64,000 nt of DNA, taken from assembly GCA_963971305.1 (NCBI GenBank), contig OZ020303.1:34956106-35020105 (forward strand), read 5' to 3'. The position numbers and the translations under genes are program-made. Below the pieces are notes generated by a model. The model had not been told where the DNA came from and did no database searches. It was given only the letters and a program-made list of their open reading frames with translations. The DNA comes from Arcuatula senhousia (taxonomy: Eukaryota > Mollusca > Bivalvia > Mytilida > Mytilidae). Position 1 is the stretch's first letter; each line of letters begins with the position of its first letter. This document shows, one piece after another, positions 10,311-22,139 of the stretch.

Positions 10311-13026
10311 TCACATTTTACAAAAGTCACACAACCATCTATTTCCAACAATTTCAGAAAAAGAAGCTTTGCTGTGAAGACACGGATAATGTACCCAGTA
10401 CATACCACATTCATCACATCCAACCTGTATAAAAAATATATAAAATTAAATATAAATTATTTAGGTCTGTGCCAGCAAAACATACATGGGACCAGGAGAA
10501 GGTACTTTTTCAACAGAGGTACCACCCATAGAAGCAAATTATTCAACTTTCTTGGAACTTTACACAAGTTTCTAATACCCACACATACCAGCAATTTAAA
10601 TTGCCTCCCCCACCTGTCCAATGTATGTTTTGCTGGAACACCCCTAAGCATTTAAAAGTTTTTTTACTATTGAGAGTAGAAATATTGTGATTATAGGTTA
10701 TAATGCTATTTGTGTCATTGTATCCTCATAGACCATATAACAGAATATTTTTGCAAAGTTATAATTTTCGCTTCATTCATTACATTTTGATCTGAAAGAC
10801 ATCAATAAATTTATTTAAAAAGATATAATGATTGTTGTAGAAAATATGCTATTTATTAGATCTCATTGCCTTTTTTTTAAACTATGATTTCATGTATCTG
10901 TATTTGTTATGTTGGTACATTTGATAAGTGTAATCAAGCAAGTTGTATTTTTGTAAAATAATTTTTTCATGGAGATTAATATCTGTGTAAGTTTTGCTTA
11001 AAATGTATCATACCCATTCAGCATCTGTATTTTTTTTCTTGAGTTCTCCATGCAGCAGATTCTGCACACTCTCATTAATAGTGTTTCATCTAAAAAGATA
11101 AAATAAAATAAAATAAAAATACAACATTTTTATTCAGATTTAGAATAAATTCCAATTAAGAACTTAAAGACACCTACATCTGAGCTCTTTTAATAGCCAG
11201 GAATAGACTTTTCCACATCAATTTAGTATTTTGTTTATCTACAATCTTTTTTGTAAAATGAAAAAAATCCTAACAATGGCAAAAATACCTTGAACATAAG
11301 AAAAAGGTCAAAGAGGCATGTCAGGTTTGATTGTTAAGGTTATATTGGCGCAGAGTATCAATGTTTCATATAAAAAGTAGTAAGGAACATAGTGAGTTAG
11401 CACACTAAATAGGATACACATTCTTCGTGTTGAATTCTATTTTGGAAGAAAAATTATTGTAACACCAAAAATTCTTACATGAAAGACAACTACATGTATA
11501 AGCAATCCCCATAATGTGCTTCAAATCCATCAATGTTTAGAAGATGTTTCACTTACTACATTTTTTAAAATTTATTTAATCAGGGTCTTACCAGTATTAC
11601 TAGTCACTGTGTCAATAATGTGCCTTTTGAAGGCTGTTATTACAATTGGATCAACATGATACTGTAGAGCTTCATGCCTAATGAACTTTTCAGCAAACTG
11701 AAAAAGAAAAAAAATGTTAATCTGAGTCGATTGCTAATCAGTGATGCAGCATACTTAAAGTCAATGAACCTATCAAATTCAAATGTTTAAAATCTGAATA
11801 AAATACATATTTTTGGAAAATATATCTTTAAAAAACTAGATTGCCCATTATGAAAAGTAAAAGTTTTGCTGCTTTATGTAAAAAATTTGTTATAAATTTT
11901 TTAACTGGAATTAGTGTCATCCACCATCAATATTGACATTTATTCCACATCTCAATATCGTATATTTAAGGGCATTGTATGCATGTGACCTTTTTGAAAT
12001 ACATCTCAGAAGTGAGCTACGTATTTAATATCACTGACACAAATGACAACAAAATAGTAGCAGACCCGGTAAGATGAGTTGTTGTAAACCTGTTTGGAAT
12101 TCAATTAACATTTCTTTTTATAATAAATCAGCATTTTAATGTCATTAGTATCATTATTATGTAAAAATAGATATTTGGAATATACCTAAATAAAAACAAT
12201 AAATAGATTTTTAAACAACAAAACAATATCTACGCTACCACGATAGCAAAGGTGACAAAAGGTAGTCAGGATAGGATTAAATGATCAAGTACAAAATACC
12301 TGATCCAGGTACTATAGAATGTTCACAAATTTTAATGAGATCGTTCTCCTTTTTGACACTGCATTGTTTTGGTAGTTTTTGGTCAAAAATAATGCTTTCC
12401 AGTCATTTTTTTTAATATTAATTTTATCACGAGTGTTTTTAAGCAATATTCTTCATAATATGTGAATTAAAAAAAATCGTCAAATTTTAAGGTTCTATGA
12501 CTTTAAACAATTTGGTAAAATTGTGTGTTCCGGTACATGATCTTTTTTAATTCAAACAAATTATTGATAAACTATATGAGAATAATAATAGCATAAAGCT
12601 TGATATCAAATATTTATATCTTTGTCATCATGGTCATGGTCATATAGGTTATAATAACTGATGTATAAGTCAGAAAGGACTCTAGCAACAAAAATGTAAG
12701 TGTTTTCAAAATTATGAAGAAATCTTTATATCAATTTTATTTTAAAATTCTTAATAGTTTTTTCTGTTTTAGTGTTTACAAAGTCTTATTCTCAAAATAT
12801 GTGATTTTTCATCAAAAATGAAGATTTTTCCAAAACTATTTCTCAGATTTGCACAAAATTTTTATAATCACATCTAGACATAAAAGTAATACACAGCAAC
12901 AAAGTCATATACATTGTAATAATAAAGTAGTTACCATTACACAAAAAAAGCCCACAGGAGATACTATCACTTTGCTTAGTGTGGTTGAGAGTCCCTATCG
13001 TCCATGTTTCATCTTTCACATATGCA
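10311..13026 (-). pseudogene. 3' part of a Ulp1/SENP-like protease with C-terminal PHD finger, two apparent frameshifts
   Basis: Four minus-strand exons are visible. 12935-13026 encodes WTIGTLNHTKQSDSISCG, which holds the QxDSxxCG signature of C48 (Ulp1/SENP) cysteine proteases with the oxyanion Gln and nucleophile Cys. 11592-11697 begins FAEKFIRHEALQ. 11014-11089 starts DETLLMRVCRICC. 10311-10424 reads VGCDECGMYWVHYPC through WLCDFCKM and a stop. Exons 3 and 4 make a C4HC3 PHD finger (CRIC, CDEC, H, C, CDFC) only if one base is added to an A8 run at about 11031-11038. Likewise the T7 run at about 12943-12949 must lose a base for exon 1 to join FAEKF in phase 0. The catalytic His/Asp exons are not found to the right, where the 13-15 kb minisatellite begins. 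Family logic: deSUMOylase-like proteases with PHD fingers are often in transposon-linked or expanded families. This is a decaying copy, or homopolymer sequence errors. Confidence 0.6.
10468..10640. mobile_element. Small palindromic MITE in an intron of the protease/PHD gene
   Basis: GCCAGCAAAACATACATGG at the left is repeated inverted as CCAATGTATGTTTTGCTGG at the right, enclosing about 130 bp. The inverted ends are about 20-25 bp. No open frame of interest is present. Confidence 0.5.
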
Positions 13027-13139
13027 CTAAAATTGACAATGCATTAAATTTTATCAATTGAATACAAATAATACATGTACAACACTGAAACTTTATTTAA
13101 ATGTAAATAATAATGACAATAACTATATTTTGTTGAAAA

Positions 13140-14946
13140 ATATAGGTGTATAAATGTCTTGGTTATGTGTACAAATGTCTTGGTTATGGGTACAGATGAC
13201 TTGGTTATGTGTACAGATGCCTTGGTTATGTGTACAAATGTCTTGGTTATGGGTACAGATGCCTTGGTTATGGGTACAGATGCCTTGGTTATGTGTACAG
13301 ATGTCTTGGTTATGTGTACAGATGCCTTGGTTATGTGTACAAATGTCTTGGTTATGGGTACAGATGCCTTGGTTATGGGTACAGATGTCTTGGTTATGTG
13401 TTCAGATGTCTTGGTTATGTGTACAGATGTCTTGGCTAGGAGGACAGTTGTCTTGGCTAAGTGAATAAATGTCTTGGTTATGTGTACAGATGTCTTGGTT
13501 ATGGGTACAGATGTCTTGGTTATGTGTACAGATGTCTTGGTAATGTGTACAGATGTCTTGGTTATGTGTACAGATGTCTTGGTGTCTTGGTTATGGGTAC
13601 AGATGTCTTGGTTATGGGTACAGATGTCTTGGTAATGTGTACAGATGTCTTGGTTATGTGTACAGATGTTTTGGTTATGTGTACAGATGTCTTGTTATGT
13701 GTACAGATGTCTTGGTTAGGTGTATAAATGTCTTAGTTATGTGTACAGATGTCTTGGTTATGGGTACAGTTGTCTTGGTTAGGTGTATAAATGTCTTGGT
13801 TATGTGAACAGATGTTTTGGTTATGTGTTCAGATGTCTTGTTATGTGTACAGATGTCTTGGTTAGGTGTATAAATGTCTTGGTTATGTGTACAGATGTCT
13901 TGGTTATGGGTACAGATGTCTTGGTTATGTGTACAGATGTCTTGGTTATGGGTACATATGCCTTGGTAATATATATATATGTCTTGTACATATGTCTTGG
14001 ATATGTGTGAATATGTCTTGGTTATGGTTACATTTGTCTTGGTTATGTGTACAGATGCCTTGGTTATGGGTACAGATGCCTTGGTTAGGTGTACAGATGT
14101 CTTGGTTATGGGTACAGGTGTCATGGTTATGGGTACAGGTGTCATGGTTAGGTGTATAAATGTCTTGGTTATGTGCTATGTGCATAGATGTCTTGGTTAT
14201 GTGTACTGATGCCTTGGTTAGGTGTACAGATGTCTTGGTTATGGGTACAGATGTCATTGTTAGGTGTATAAATATCTTGGTTATGTGTGCAGATGTCTTG
14301 GTTATGGGTACAGATGTCATGGTTAGGTGTATAAATGTCTTTGTTATGTGCTATGTGCATAGATGTCTTGGTTATGTGTACTGATGCCTTGGTTAGGTGT
14401 ACAGATGTCTTGGTTATGGGTACAGATGTCATTGTTAGGTGTATAAATATCTTGGTTATGTGTGCAGATGTCTTGGTTATGGGTAAAGATGCCTTGGATA
14501 TATATATATGTCTTGTACATATGTCTTGGATATGTGTACAGATGTCTTGGTTATGGTTACATTTGTCTTGGTTATGTGTACAGATGCCTTGGTTATGTGC
14601 TATGTGCATAGATGTCTTGGTTATGTGTACAGATGTCTCGGTTATGGGTACAGATGCCTTGGTTAGGTGTACAGATGTCTTGGTTATGGGTACAGATGTC
14701 ATGGTTAGGTGTATAAATCTTGGTTATGTGTACAGATGTCTTGGATATGTGTACAGATGTCTTGGTTATGGTTACATTTGTCTTGGTTATGTGTACAGAT
14801 GCCTTGGTTATGTGCTATGTGCATAGATGTCTTGGTTATGTGTACAGATGTCTTGGTTATGGGTACAGATGCCTTGGTTAGGTGTACAGATGTCTTGGTT
14901 ATGGGTACAGATGTCATGGTTAGGTGTAATGTCTTGGTTATGTGTA
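13140..14946 (+). repeat. 21-bp minisatellite (TTGGTTATGTGTACAGATG type)
   Basis: About 85 tandem units of 21 bp carry the core TTGGTTATGTGTACAGATG and variants (GGGTACAG, AGGTGTATAAATG, CTATGTGCATAG). All frames stay open for short spans and none has gene context. From about 14000 a higher-order pattern of several hundred bp appears: GTGCTATGTGCATAGATG recurs near 14175, 14347, 14598 and 14813. The array continues past an inserted SINE at 15250-15330. Confidence 0.9.
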
Positions 14947-15249
14947 AGATTTATTTAACGTCGGTGAATACACATCAGTGATGTGATGTGTACACACGTC
15001 AAACAATTAACATAAGCTCTGAAGAGCTTTTGACCGACGGCAAGATTAACGACCGTTTGGCTAATAGGAGGCCCTTGCATGGTCGCCAGGCTTGTGTGGG
15101 AGGAAAGCCCGATATTCCAAGCTGGAAAATCGGTGAAACCCACGAGCAACGGTAGGTGCCTGGAAACCTTGACACGTGTGGGGCTCGAACCCACAGAGGT
15201 GTCGACCTGTGATTTAAAGTCCAACGCCTTAACCACTCGGCCACCGCGC
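14947..15249 (-). mobile_element. tRNA-derived SINE inserted in the minisatellite
   Basis: On the minus strand the element starts at 15249 with a class II tRNA-like head (15172-15249). The A box is TGGCCGAGTGGTTAAGG, a long variable arm follows, and the B box is GGTTCGAGCCCC. The body then contains AGCTCTTCAGAGCTTATG and ends with CCGACGTTAAATAAATCT near 14947. It is flanked by an 8-bp target duplication TATGTGTA (14939-14946 and 15250-15257), both copies being part of the 21-bp repeat. The anticodon loop reads CTTTAAA, and the anticodon stem has two mismatches, so it is not a working tRNA gene. Confidence 0.85.
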
Positions 15250-15330
15250 TATGTGTACAGATGTCTTTGATATGTGTACAGATGTCTTGGTTATGGTTAC
15301 ATTTGTCTTGGTTATGTGTACAGATGAATA
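15250..15330 (+). repeat. Continuation of the 21-bp minisatellite beyond the SINE
   Basis: Units TATGTGTACAGATGTCTTTG, GGTTATGGTTACATTTGTC and GGTTATGTGTACAGATG follow directly after the SINE. This shows that the array existed before the insertion. Confidence 0.85.
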
Positions 15331-15411
15331 TTTTGTTGAAATGTACGCAAATACCACGGAGAAATGTGAAGGGGGTATAATTTACCTTTATTTTAGGTTC
15401 ATATCTCCTTA

Positions 15412-15505
15412 ATCAATCAATCAATCAAAGTTTTATTTAGAGTCGGTACATTACAGAACAAGAAAACACAAGCTCTAGCGAGCTTTTAAGACCGACATGT
15501 ATCCT
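15412..15505 (-). repeat. 3' fragment of the same SINE family
   Basis: After (ATCA)n at 15412-15426, the sequence TTTTATTTAGAGTCGGT and then AAGCTCTAGCGAGCTTTTAA and GACCGACA resembles the tail domain of the SINE at 14947-15090 (TTTATTTAACGTCGGT, AAGCTCTGAAGAGCTTTTGA, CCGAC). It has the same orientation. The tRNA head is absent. Confidence 0.6.
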
Positions 15506-16560
15506 TAAATATCGATACATGTGTTGTGTTATCCCAGTTTTAACAAAATAAATGTTTAATTGATTCAATATTTAGACGGTGTGGTTGTGTTTTATGTTTT
15601 TAAATACCTACACTATCTATGGTATTGTACTATATAATGACCTCAACATTTAATTCAATGTCTTTCTTGCGTTTTCTTTGATTTTCACGCATGCGCATTG
15701 CTTGGTTATAAAGTTGGTTACGGTATCGGGAGTTCCTAATAATACTTACCTCGAAAATTACATAAACTTCGAAGGACCGGGGGGAGGTCCCAACCCCCGA
15801 ACCCCCGGCCCGATCCCCGCCCCTAATTCTGCCACTGTTTATATAGAGATCTAAATATATCGATCGTTGTTTTTGGTAATACGTATTTATTTATTTTCTA
15901 TTCATTTTTAACCACATAATGAATCATTCATCATTGCAAACTAAAAAAAAAGAAAAGAAAAAAAAGACTCGTTTAAAAGTTGCATTTACTGTGAACGAAA
16001 AAAAAATTATATAGGAAATCTCAGTTGTTTTTTTTTTACTAAATCCAGCATAGCCCCAAAGGCCTTTTTCAGAACTTTCGCCTAACAGATGGAAAAAATC
16101 AAGTCCTGTCGTAAAACTGGAACAAGTATGCCTATAAGGTATTTTCCCCCGTTTTTATTAGATACGTTATTCCCCTCGGGGGCCTCAGTAAAAATGAATG
16201 GAAATAATAAATAACAAAACGTAAGCGGAATATTTTTTTCCGTGTTTTGTCCACGTTTACTTCCGAGGATGTAGAACCAAAACAAACAACATATTAGGTA
16301 AGATTGTGATATAAATTTATGAATATTTATCTTTGTTTTAAAGACAATATTGATTACTAGAATCAAATAACAATTTAATGACAATATATATGCTTGTCAC
16401 ACTTGTTCTACAATAGAGGCAAATAACAGGCAAGGTTAAGGCATCCGTGACAACTATATCTATAATTAGTGAAATTATCATAAAATTTTCATATCGGCTC
16501 GCCAATTCAGTGACAGAAAATTATCGATCCCGGATCTTTATATAGTTTGAAGTAACCATA
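15506..16560. other. Intergenic DNA without a supported gene
   Basis: It contains a GC-rich patch at 15776-15830 (ACCGGGGGGAGGTCCCAACC, CCCGGCCCGATCCCCGCCC), probably part of a repeat. No spliced coding segment was seen. Confidence 0.35.
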
Positions 16561-16564
16561 TGCA

Positions 16565-19500
16565 TAATAATAACTTTATTCTCATCAACCAATATTACAG
16601 AGGTACAGAGAAATACTATATACTATATTTACAATATTACAACAACAAAAAAGACATCATAAACATAGATAGATACTAATACAATGTAATTAACAGACAG
16701 ACAGTCAGACAGTTAGTCAAGAAGACTCGTTTTTCCATTGATAATCTTAATAAATTTACAGAGCTTGTATAGTTTAACTTTATTTTGGGTTGTCATTGTT
16801 TCTTTAAACTTTAAAATATTTGGGTTTCGAATTAGATGTCCACTGATCAAATTTCTTCTTTCTTGAGACAATGCTTTGCATTCTAGAATATAATGAAATT
16901 CATCCCCAATTTGCTCGTTACAAAGCATACATTTTCTATCAGATCTGTCAATATTATGCCATCTTCCCGTTTCAATGGGGAGTTTATGATTACATGTTCT
17001 GAATTTACAAAATAAAACGGATGCTTTTTTATTGAGTATTTCAAAATAGTTTTCGAATTCTAGTGTGTCTTTAAAAAGCTTATAATTTGTTGCTTTTGAA
17101 CAATTTTGTATTTCATCGTGCCAGTTTTGACGAAATTGATCAGTGAGACATTGTCGTATACTTTGTTTTAACCACACAGAAGATGGGAAAGTTTGAGAGT
17201 CCCAAATGTGTGTTAGTCTACATTCATTGAATATATTTTTAATGTAGACAAGCCATGGGAAATTCCTATTTTGAATATTTGAAAGATGTAGCATTAATCT
17301 GTACAAAATAGAGGATAGCTTCGTTTGTTTGCCAATAAGTAATTTGGACCAATACATAACCATCCTAGTTTTGATATCTACACTCAAAGGAAATCGTCCC
17401 AATTCGCCATATACAAAGCAATTTGGTGTAGAAGACTTAAGGTTTAGTAGAAGTTTACAGAATTTTGGTTGGATTCTTTCTAATGAGTGGTAGCTTTTAA
17501 ACCCCCAAAGTTCACAGCCGTATAGAAGTATTGGTTTTACCATCTTGTCAAACAGGTCTAAATGACAAGCAATTGATAGATTGTGATATCGACCTAGCTT
17601 GATAATTTCGTACATGGCTTTTCTTCCCTTTTCTGTTTGAGCTTTTATTGCAGGACCAAAATTTCCGGTTTTGGTTAAATTTGTTCCGAGGTAATTAAAT
17701 TCTTTTACAATCTCTAGATCGATGTTATTAAAAACAAAACGTAAATTATTAGGGAGCCTCCCATTTGAGAAACACAAGATTTTTGATTTCCCGATGTTTA
17801 CTTTGAGTTTCCATGAATTACAATATTCACAGAAACTATTTAACTGTTGTTGGAGTCCATCTGGTGTTTCGGACATTAGGACAGTGTCGTCTGCATATAA
17901 AAGTGCAAATATTTTCAAGAAAATTCCTAGACTACTTTCTAATTCATCAGTTATCGTTGACAATCCTGTATTATTTTGACATTCAAGAAATGACCCAAGA
18001 TCATTAAGAAAAATAGCAAAAAGAAAAGGTGACATATTTTCTCCCTGTCTCACTCCGTTATTACAGGAAAAGAAATCTGACTTCTCATTGTTAAAAACAA
18101 TATTTGATTTTATACTTTTATACATGTTTTGGATAACATTTAACATTTTGCCATTGATATTACTTAAAATCAATTTATGCCAGGGACCCGTTCTCCATAC
18201 TTTATCGAAAGCCTTTTCAAAATCTATAAAGGCACAGTAAAGTTTCTTTTTTTAAGTTTGAGAAGTTCAAATAATGCATGTAAAGAAAATAAGTTATCTG
18301 TGACACTATAACCTTGCCGGAAGCCACATTGATTTTCGTTAAGTATTTGAAATTCCTCTGAATATTTATTCAGCCTTTCTGTAAGTACAGCTGTAAAGAG
18401 TTTACCTAAACAACTCACAATTGTAATGGGTCTAAAATTTTTAGGGTCGTGACTGTCCCCTTTATTTTTATAAATGGGTTTTATGCTTCCTATAACAATG
18501 TATAAGCCAACTATCAGGCACAATACCTGTATCAAAAATGAGGTTGAATAACTTTTCATAAATATGTATGAATTGGTCAGAAGTAGATTTAATATACTCA
18601 TTAATAATTTTATCTTCACCGCAGGCTTTGTTGTTCTTTAACTTTGAAATAATTTCTTCCTTTTCTATATAAAGATTTATTTCATCATATATTTGATTTA
18701 ATGCTTGGTGGTCTAGAGTGGGTAAATTGTTATTTCCATTTTCGATAGGTTCAGTTCTTTAAAAAATTCAAACAATTTTTCAATAGGGATATTAGGTTGT
18801 TTTTTAGAATTTCCGCGTCGGAGGGTTTTCCAAAACTCTTTCGGGTCTTTATGGCGCATATCTTTTAGCCTTTTTGAAAGATTATCCGAATATTCTCTTT
18901 GGCATTTATCCATTATTGTCTTATATCGCTTTTCTGCCTCCGAAAGTCGTAGTTTATTTAGTTCCGTTCGCCGTTTTGAAAATTTTCTTCTAAATTTTCT
19001 GTATTGTTTTCTGGCGAATTTACATTCGTCATTGAACCACGGTTTGTTGTTAACATTAACTTTTCTAGCATTTTTAGCATTTTTCCCATATGTTCCAAAA
19101 GTGGTTTTTGCGCTCTCGATAAAGATTTCACCAAGTTGTTCGACAAAACTATTGACCTCTTGTTTTGATATGTCAATATGCTCCTCTAAGAGTTTATTAT
19201 ACAAATAATCTTTTACATTTTTTAAAAATTCTTCTCGCTTGCTATCTACCCATTTTTTAATTGTTTTTAGATCAGTAGCTTCATGCTTGTTTTCGTCTAC
19301 ACACTCCTGGGTCTTAATAGTAGTTTTAAAACAAATAGAGAGAGGACAATGTACATCAGAAAATAATTTAGAAAAATGTAATACATCACAACTGCAAAAT
19401 CTATCGACAAAATTACCATTACTAATACAATAGTCTACAACACTAGCGTTTCTACATGTAAAGTTCCCGTCTTTGTCACCTTCGAGTCTTCCATTAAGTA

Positions 19501-20895
19501 TAAAAAAGTTATTTCCTTTGCAAAAATCTAGCAGTAACGAACCAAACCTATTTTTAGCTAAATCCTTATTTTTACGTTCGCGAGAAATGCCTGCTAGATC
19601 TAAAAAGTTGACTCCATTTTCTATATATTCATTTGCTATATTTGTCTTCAAATAGAAAAAAATCGCTTTCATTAGATGTTCGACTATTAAAATCACCGAC
19701 AAGTGCAACGTTTTGAAATTTGAATGACAGAGACAGGAACTCATTTTCTATTTCACTAATAGCATCTGGTGACGAGTAAGATGTATACTCAGGTGGAATA
19801 TATACAATGCCAAATAGTGCATCTGTTTCACTATCTATTATTTTACCGTTAACTTCAAACCATAAAACAAACTTTGAATCAGTTTTTATCGTCTTAATAT
19901 ATTTTTCAAATTTTTCTTTATAAGCTAACATGATTCCTCCGGATTTTACTTTTGCGGTTTTTTTTCTGTTTTTCATTTCAACAATATAACCCGGAATTTC
20001 GACAATATCGTTGTCGTCTGTTTTGGTTTCTATCAGACAAACAATATCGTGTTTTTTTAACAAGATCTTCAAACTCTGGGTATTTCATTCGTTTTTTTAC
20101 TCCGCAACAGTTAAGTGATAGTACTCTAATTATATCTTGATTTTTTACAATTTCAAATACAGAATTTTCAGATGATATTGAATCGTTTGAAGAAGTATCA
20201 TTATGGTTAGAATTTTCTGAAAGTTCAAGTACTTCAGTTTTATCATCAGAGGAGACATTTAAAATCCTTTCATTATTAAAATTTCTGCGTGTATTTTTAG
20301 GGTTTGGTAATGTAACGGTCTCTTCGTCACCAGTGCTGCTAGAACATGTTACATTATTTTCATTGCTAAAAGAAATCTTGCTAACAGAATTGTTACTCAA
20401 ATCAATACAACAGTTTAAATCATCAGTATTAAATAAAGGTTTATCGTTTTTATTTACAAAGTTACTTAGGGATAAATAACGGTCCTCCTGACTGTCCTAT
20501 TCAGTTATGACAGGGATCTCCGCAGGCGGAGAAGAACCTTGTCTTTGCCTTTTCTTGGGGTTTCGTGGTGTTTGGTACAGTTCAGTTCTATTTTCTTCAT
20601 CTGCTTCTCTAATCAGTTCCGGTGTCCATTTAGATGTCGAGGTCCGACGTGGAGTTTCTGCTGGAGGAATATAGCGATGACCATCTATATAAAGTTTATC
20701 TCGAACAAGGACCACCTCTCGCTGTTCACGCTTTGCCTCTTTCATTTTCGGATAGAGTTTTTTCCTTTCATTTATTATTTCAGATGGGAATTGTTGACTA
20801 ATACCAAATGGAGTTCCTCTCAATTGCCACGCATTCTGGAGTACTAGTTCAAAGCTTAAATCATCTTTAGAAACTATAACAGGTAGCAAAAATAT
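16565..20895 (-). mobile_element. Non-LTR retrotransposon (LINE), frameshifted and 5'-truncated
   Basis: In minus-strand order: an ORF1 remnant (20497-20889, GTPFGISQQFPSEI, basic C-terminus); an APE-type endonuclease start LSLNCCGVKKRMKYPEFEDL at about 20120, continuing with HDIVCLIETKTDDND and VALVGDFNSR; then reverse transcriptase with NKACGEDKI, PIYKNKGDSHDPKNFRPI, QCGFRQGYSVTDNLF, AFIDFEKAFDKVW, GVRQGENMSPFLF and the catalytic LYADDTVLM. A Cys/His knuckle CMLCNEQIGDEFHYILEC lies near the end (stop at about 16713). The 3' UTR ends in AATAAAG and TTATTATTA at about 16565-16580. Frames change near 20050, 19660, 18750, 18500 and 18230, mostly at homopolymers, so the copy is dead. The clade (CR1/Jockey/I-like) is not resolved. 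Confidence 0.9.
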
Positions 20896-21070
20896 CTTGG
20901 GACCTTCCCGGTGGGGCCTTTATTCCTTTATACATGTTTATACGCAAAAAGGCATTTACAAACTTTTTACAAACCCGCTTGAACTTATACATGTGTTATA
21001 TATTGAGAAAAGTCAAGTACTAAATGGAAAGCTGTTCACGCAAATAGAGAACTGCTACATTTTATATTAT
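20896..21070. other. Flank of the LINE, nothing recognised
   Basis: No coding or repeat signal is supported between the 5' end of the LINE and the tandem duplication at 21071. Confidence 0.3.
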
Positions 21071-21234
21071 TTGCTTGTGTGAATTTTCGAATCCTTTTTA
21101 GACTTCATAGATTAATTAATTACAAGTGATAGATTATGTTTTGCGATAGGAATTGCTTGTGTGAACTTTCGAATCCTTTTTAGACTTCATAGATTAATTA
21201 ATTACAAGTGATAGATTATGTTTTGCGATAGGAA
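21071..21234 (+). repeat. Recent 82-bp tandem duplication
   Basis: Two adjacent 82-bp copies start at 21071 and 21153 with TTGCTTGTGTGAA and end TTGCGATAGGAA. I see one difference (T/C in GAATTTTCG versus GAACTTTCG). Such near-identity points to a recent event or an assembly duplication. Confidence 0.9.
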
Positions 21235-22139
21235 GCGAAATGCTCGACCAAATCTATATTGGTTTACTGAACTGTCCCCAATTTAATGTGTTTTAAGATA
21301 AACTAAGTTTTCAAATGTAATTGCAAATACATACAGTAACTTTTTGAGGCGTCCTTTCAAACGCCCTCTTCTGACTTTCAATAATGTACCTTCCAAAAAC
21401 AAAAACACCACAGGAACTTGCAGCAAACCGGCATTCCCCCCCCCCCCCCCCAAAAAAAAAAGAACAATAAAAAAAAAACACAAAAAAAACCACATTGCTC
21501 ATCTCTAGTTTTAAACGAAAAAAAAACACTGTATCAAAGTATAGAAAGACAATCGGAAAAGTAAATTGTTACACAGCTGTTATATAAAATTCCTGATATA
21601 AATGATAAGGAGCAATTAAGCCGCTGTGAATGGACTGAGGAACGTCGACTCCGGTTTTACCTTGTAAAAGAAGTACATGGTGTATGCATTATCATTCTGT
21701 AATTTTTAATATCTATGATTTCACATGACCATTAATCCTTCCACAAAATGAAATATATATATATAGTTATAAAACAGTATTTTATGACAACTAGTTTCTT
21801 ATGATACATTGCATCAGTTATGAAATGCGTCAACCACTTACCTAAAATAAGATAATGTATTGGCTGAAACAAAATAGAATCATTCTTTCATTGTATAATC
21901 AAACCTACATCTTTTTGCAAATTATTTGTATATAGTCCTAGTAAAGCTAGTTATTTCTATTTTTTTTTCTAGTTTTATAGTGCCATTTCAAAGAATAATG
22001 CTTTGAAATGTGTGGCTAGTTAGTATTCCTCTATTCCAATACCAATATTTTCATTATCCAAATTAGGTCAATTACATATATATAACAATCATGATTGAAA
22101 CAATGTTAATATTACAGTACATAAACAAGTACATTTTTG
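21235..22139. other. Intergenic DNA with homopolymer tract
   Basis: A run of Cs followed by a run of As occurs at 21437-21461, where sequence accuracy may be low. No gene is supported. Confidence 0.35.

Noticed and set aside
10374..10655. Overlapping small open frames on both strands
   Set aside because: They cross a splice acceptor of the PHD exon and a palindromic MITE. Open frames on both strands are expected in a palindrome.
14999..15244. Minus-strand open frame of 81 codons
   Set aside because: It is the translated tRNA-derived SINE.
15172..15249. Functional tRNA gene
   Set aside because: The anticodon stem is mismatched, and the sequence continues into a SINE body with a target-site duplication.
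7165..15330. CRISPR-like regular repeats
   Set aside because: Both arrays are uninterrupted 21-bp tandem units without unique spacers, in a eukaryotic genome.
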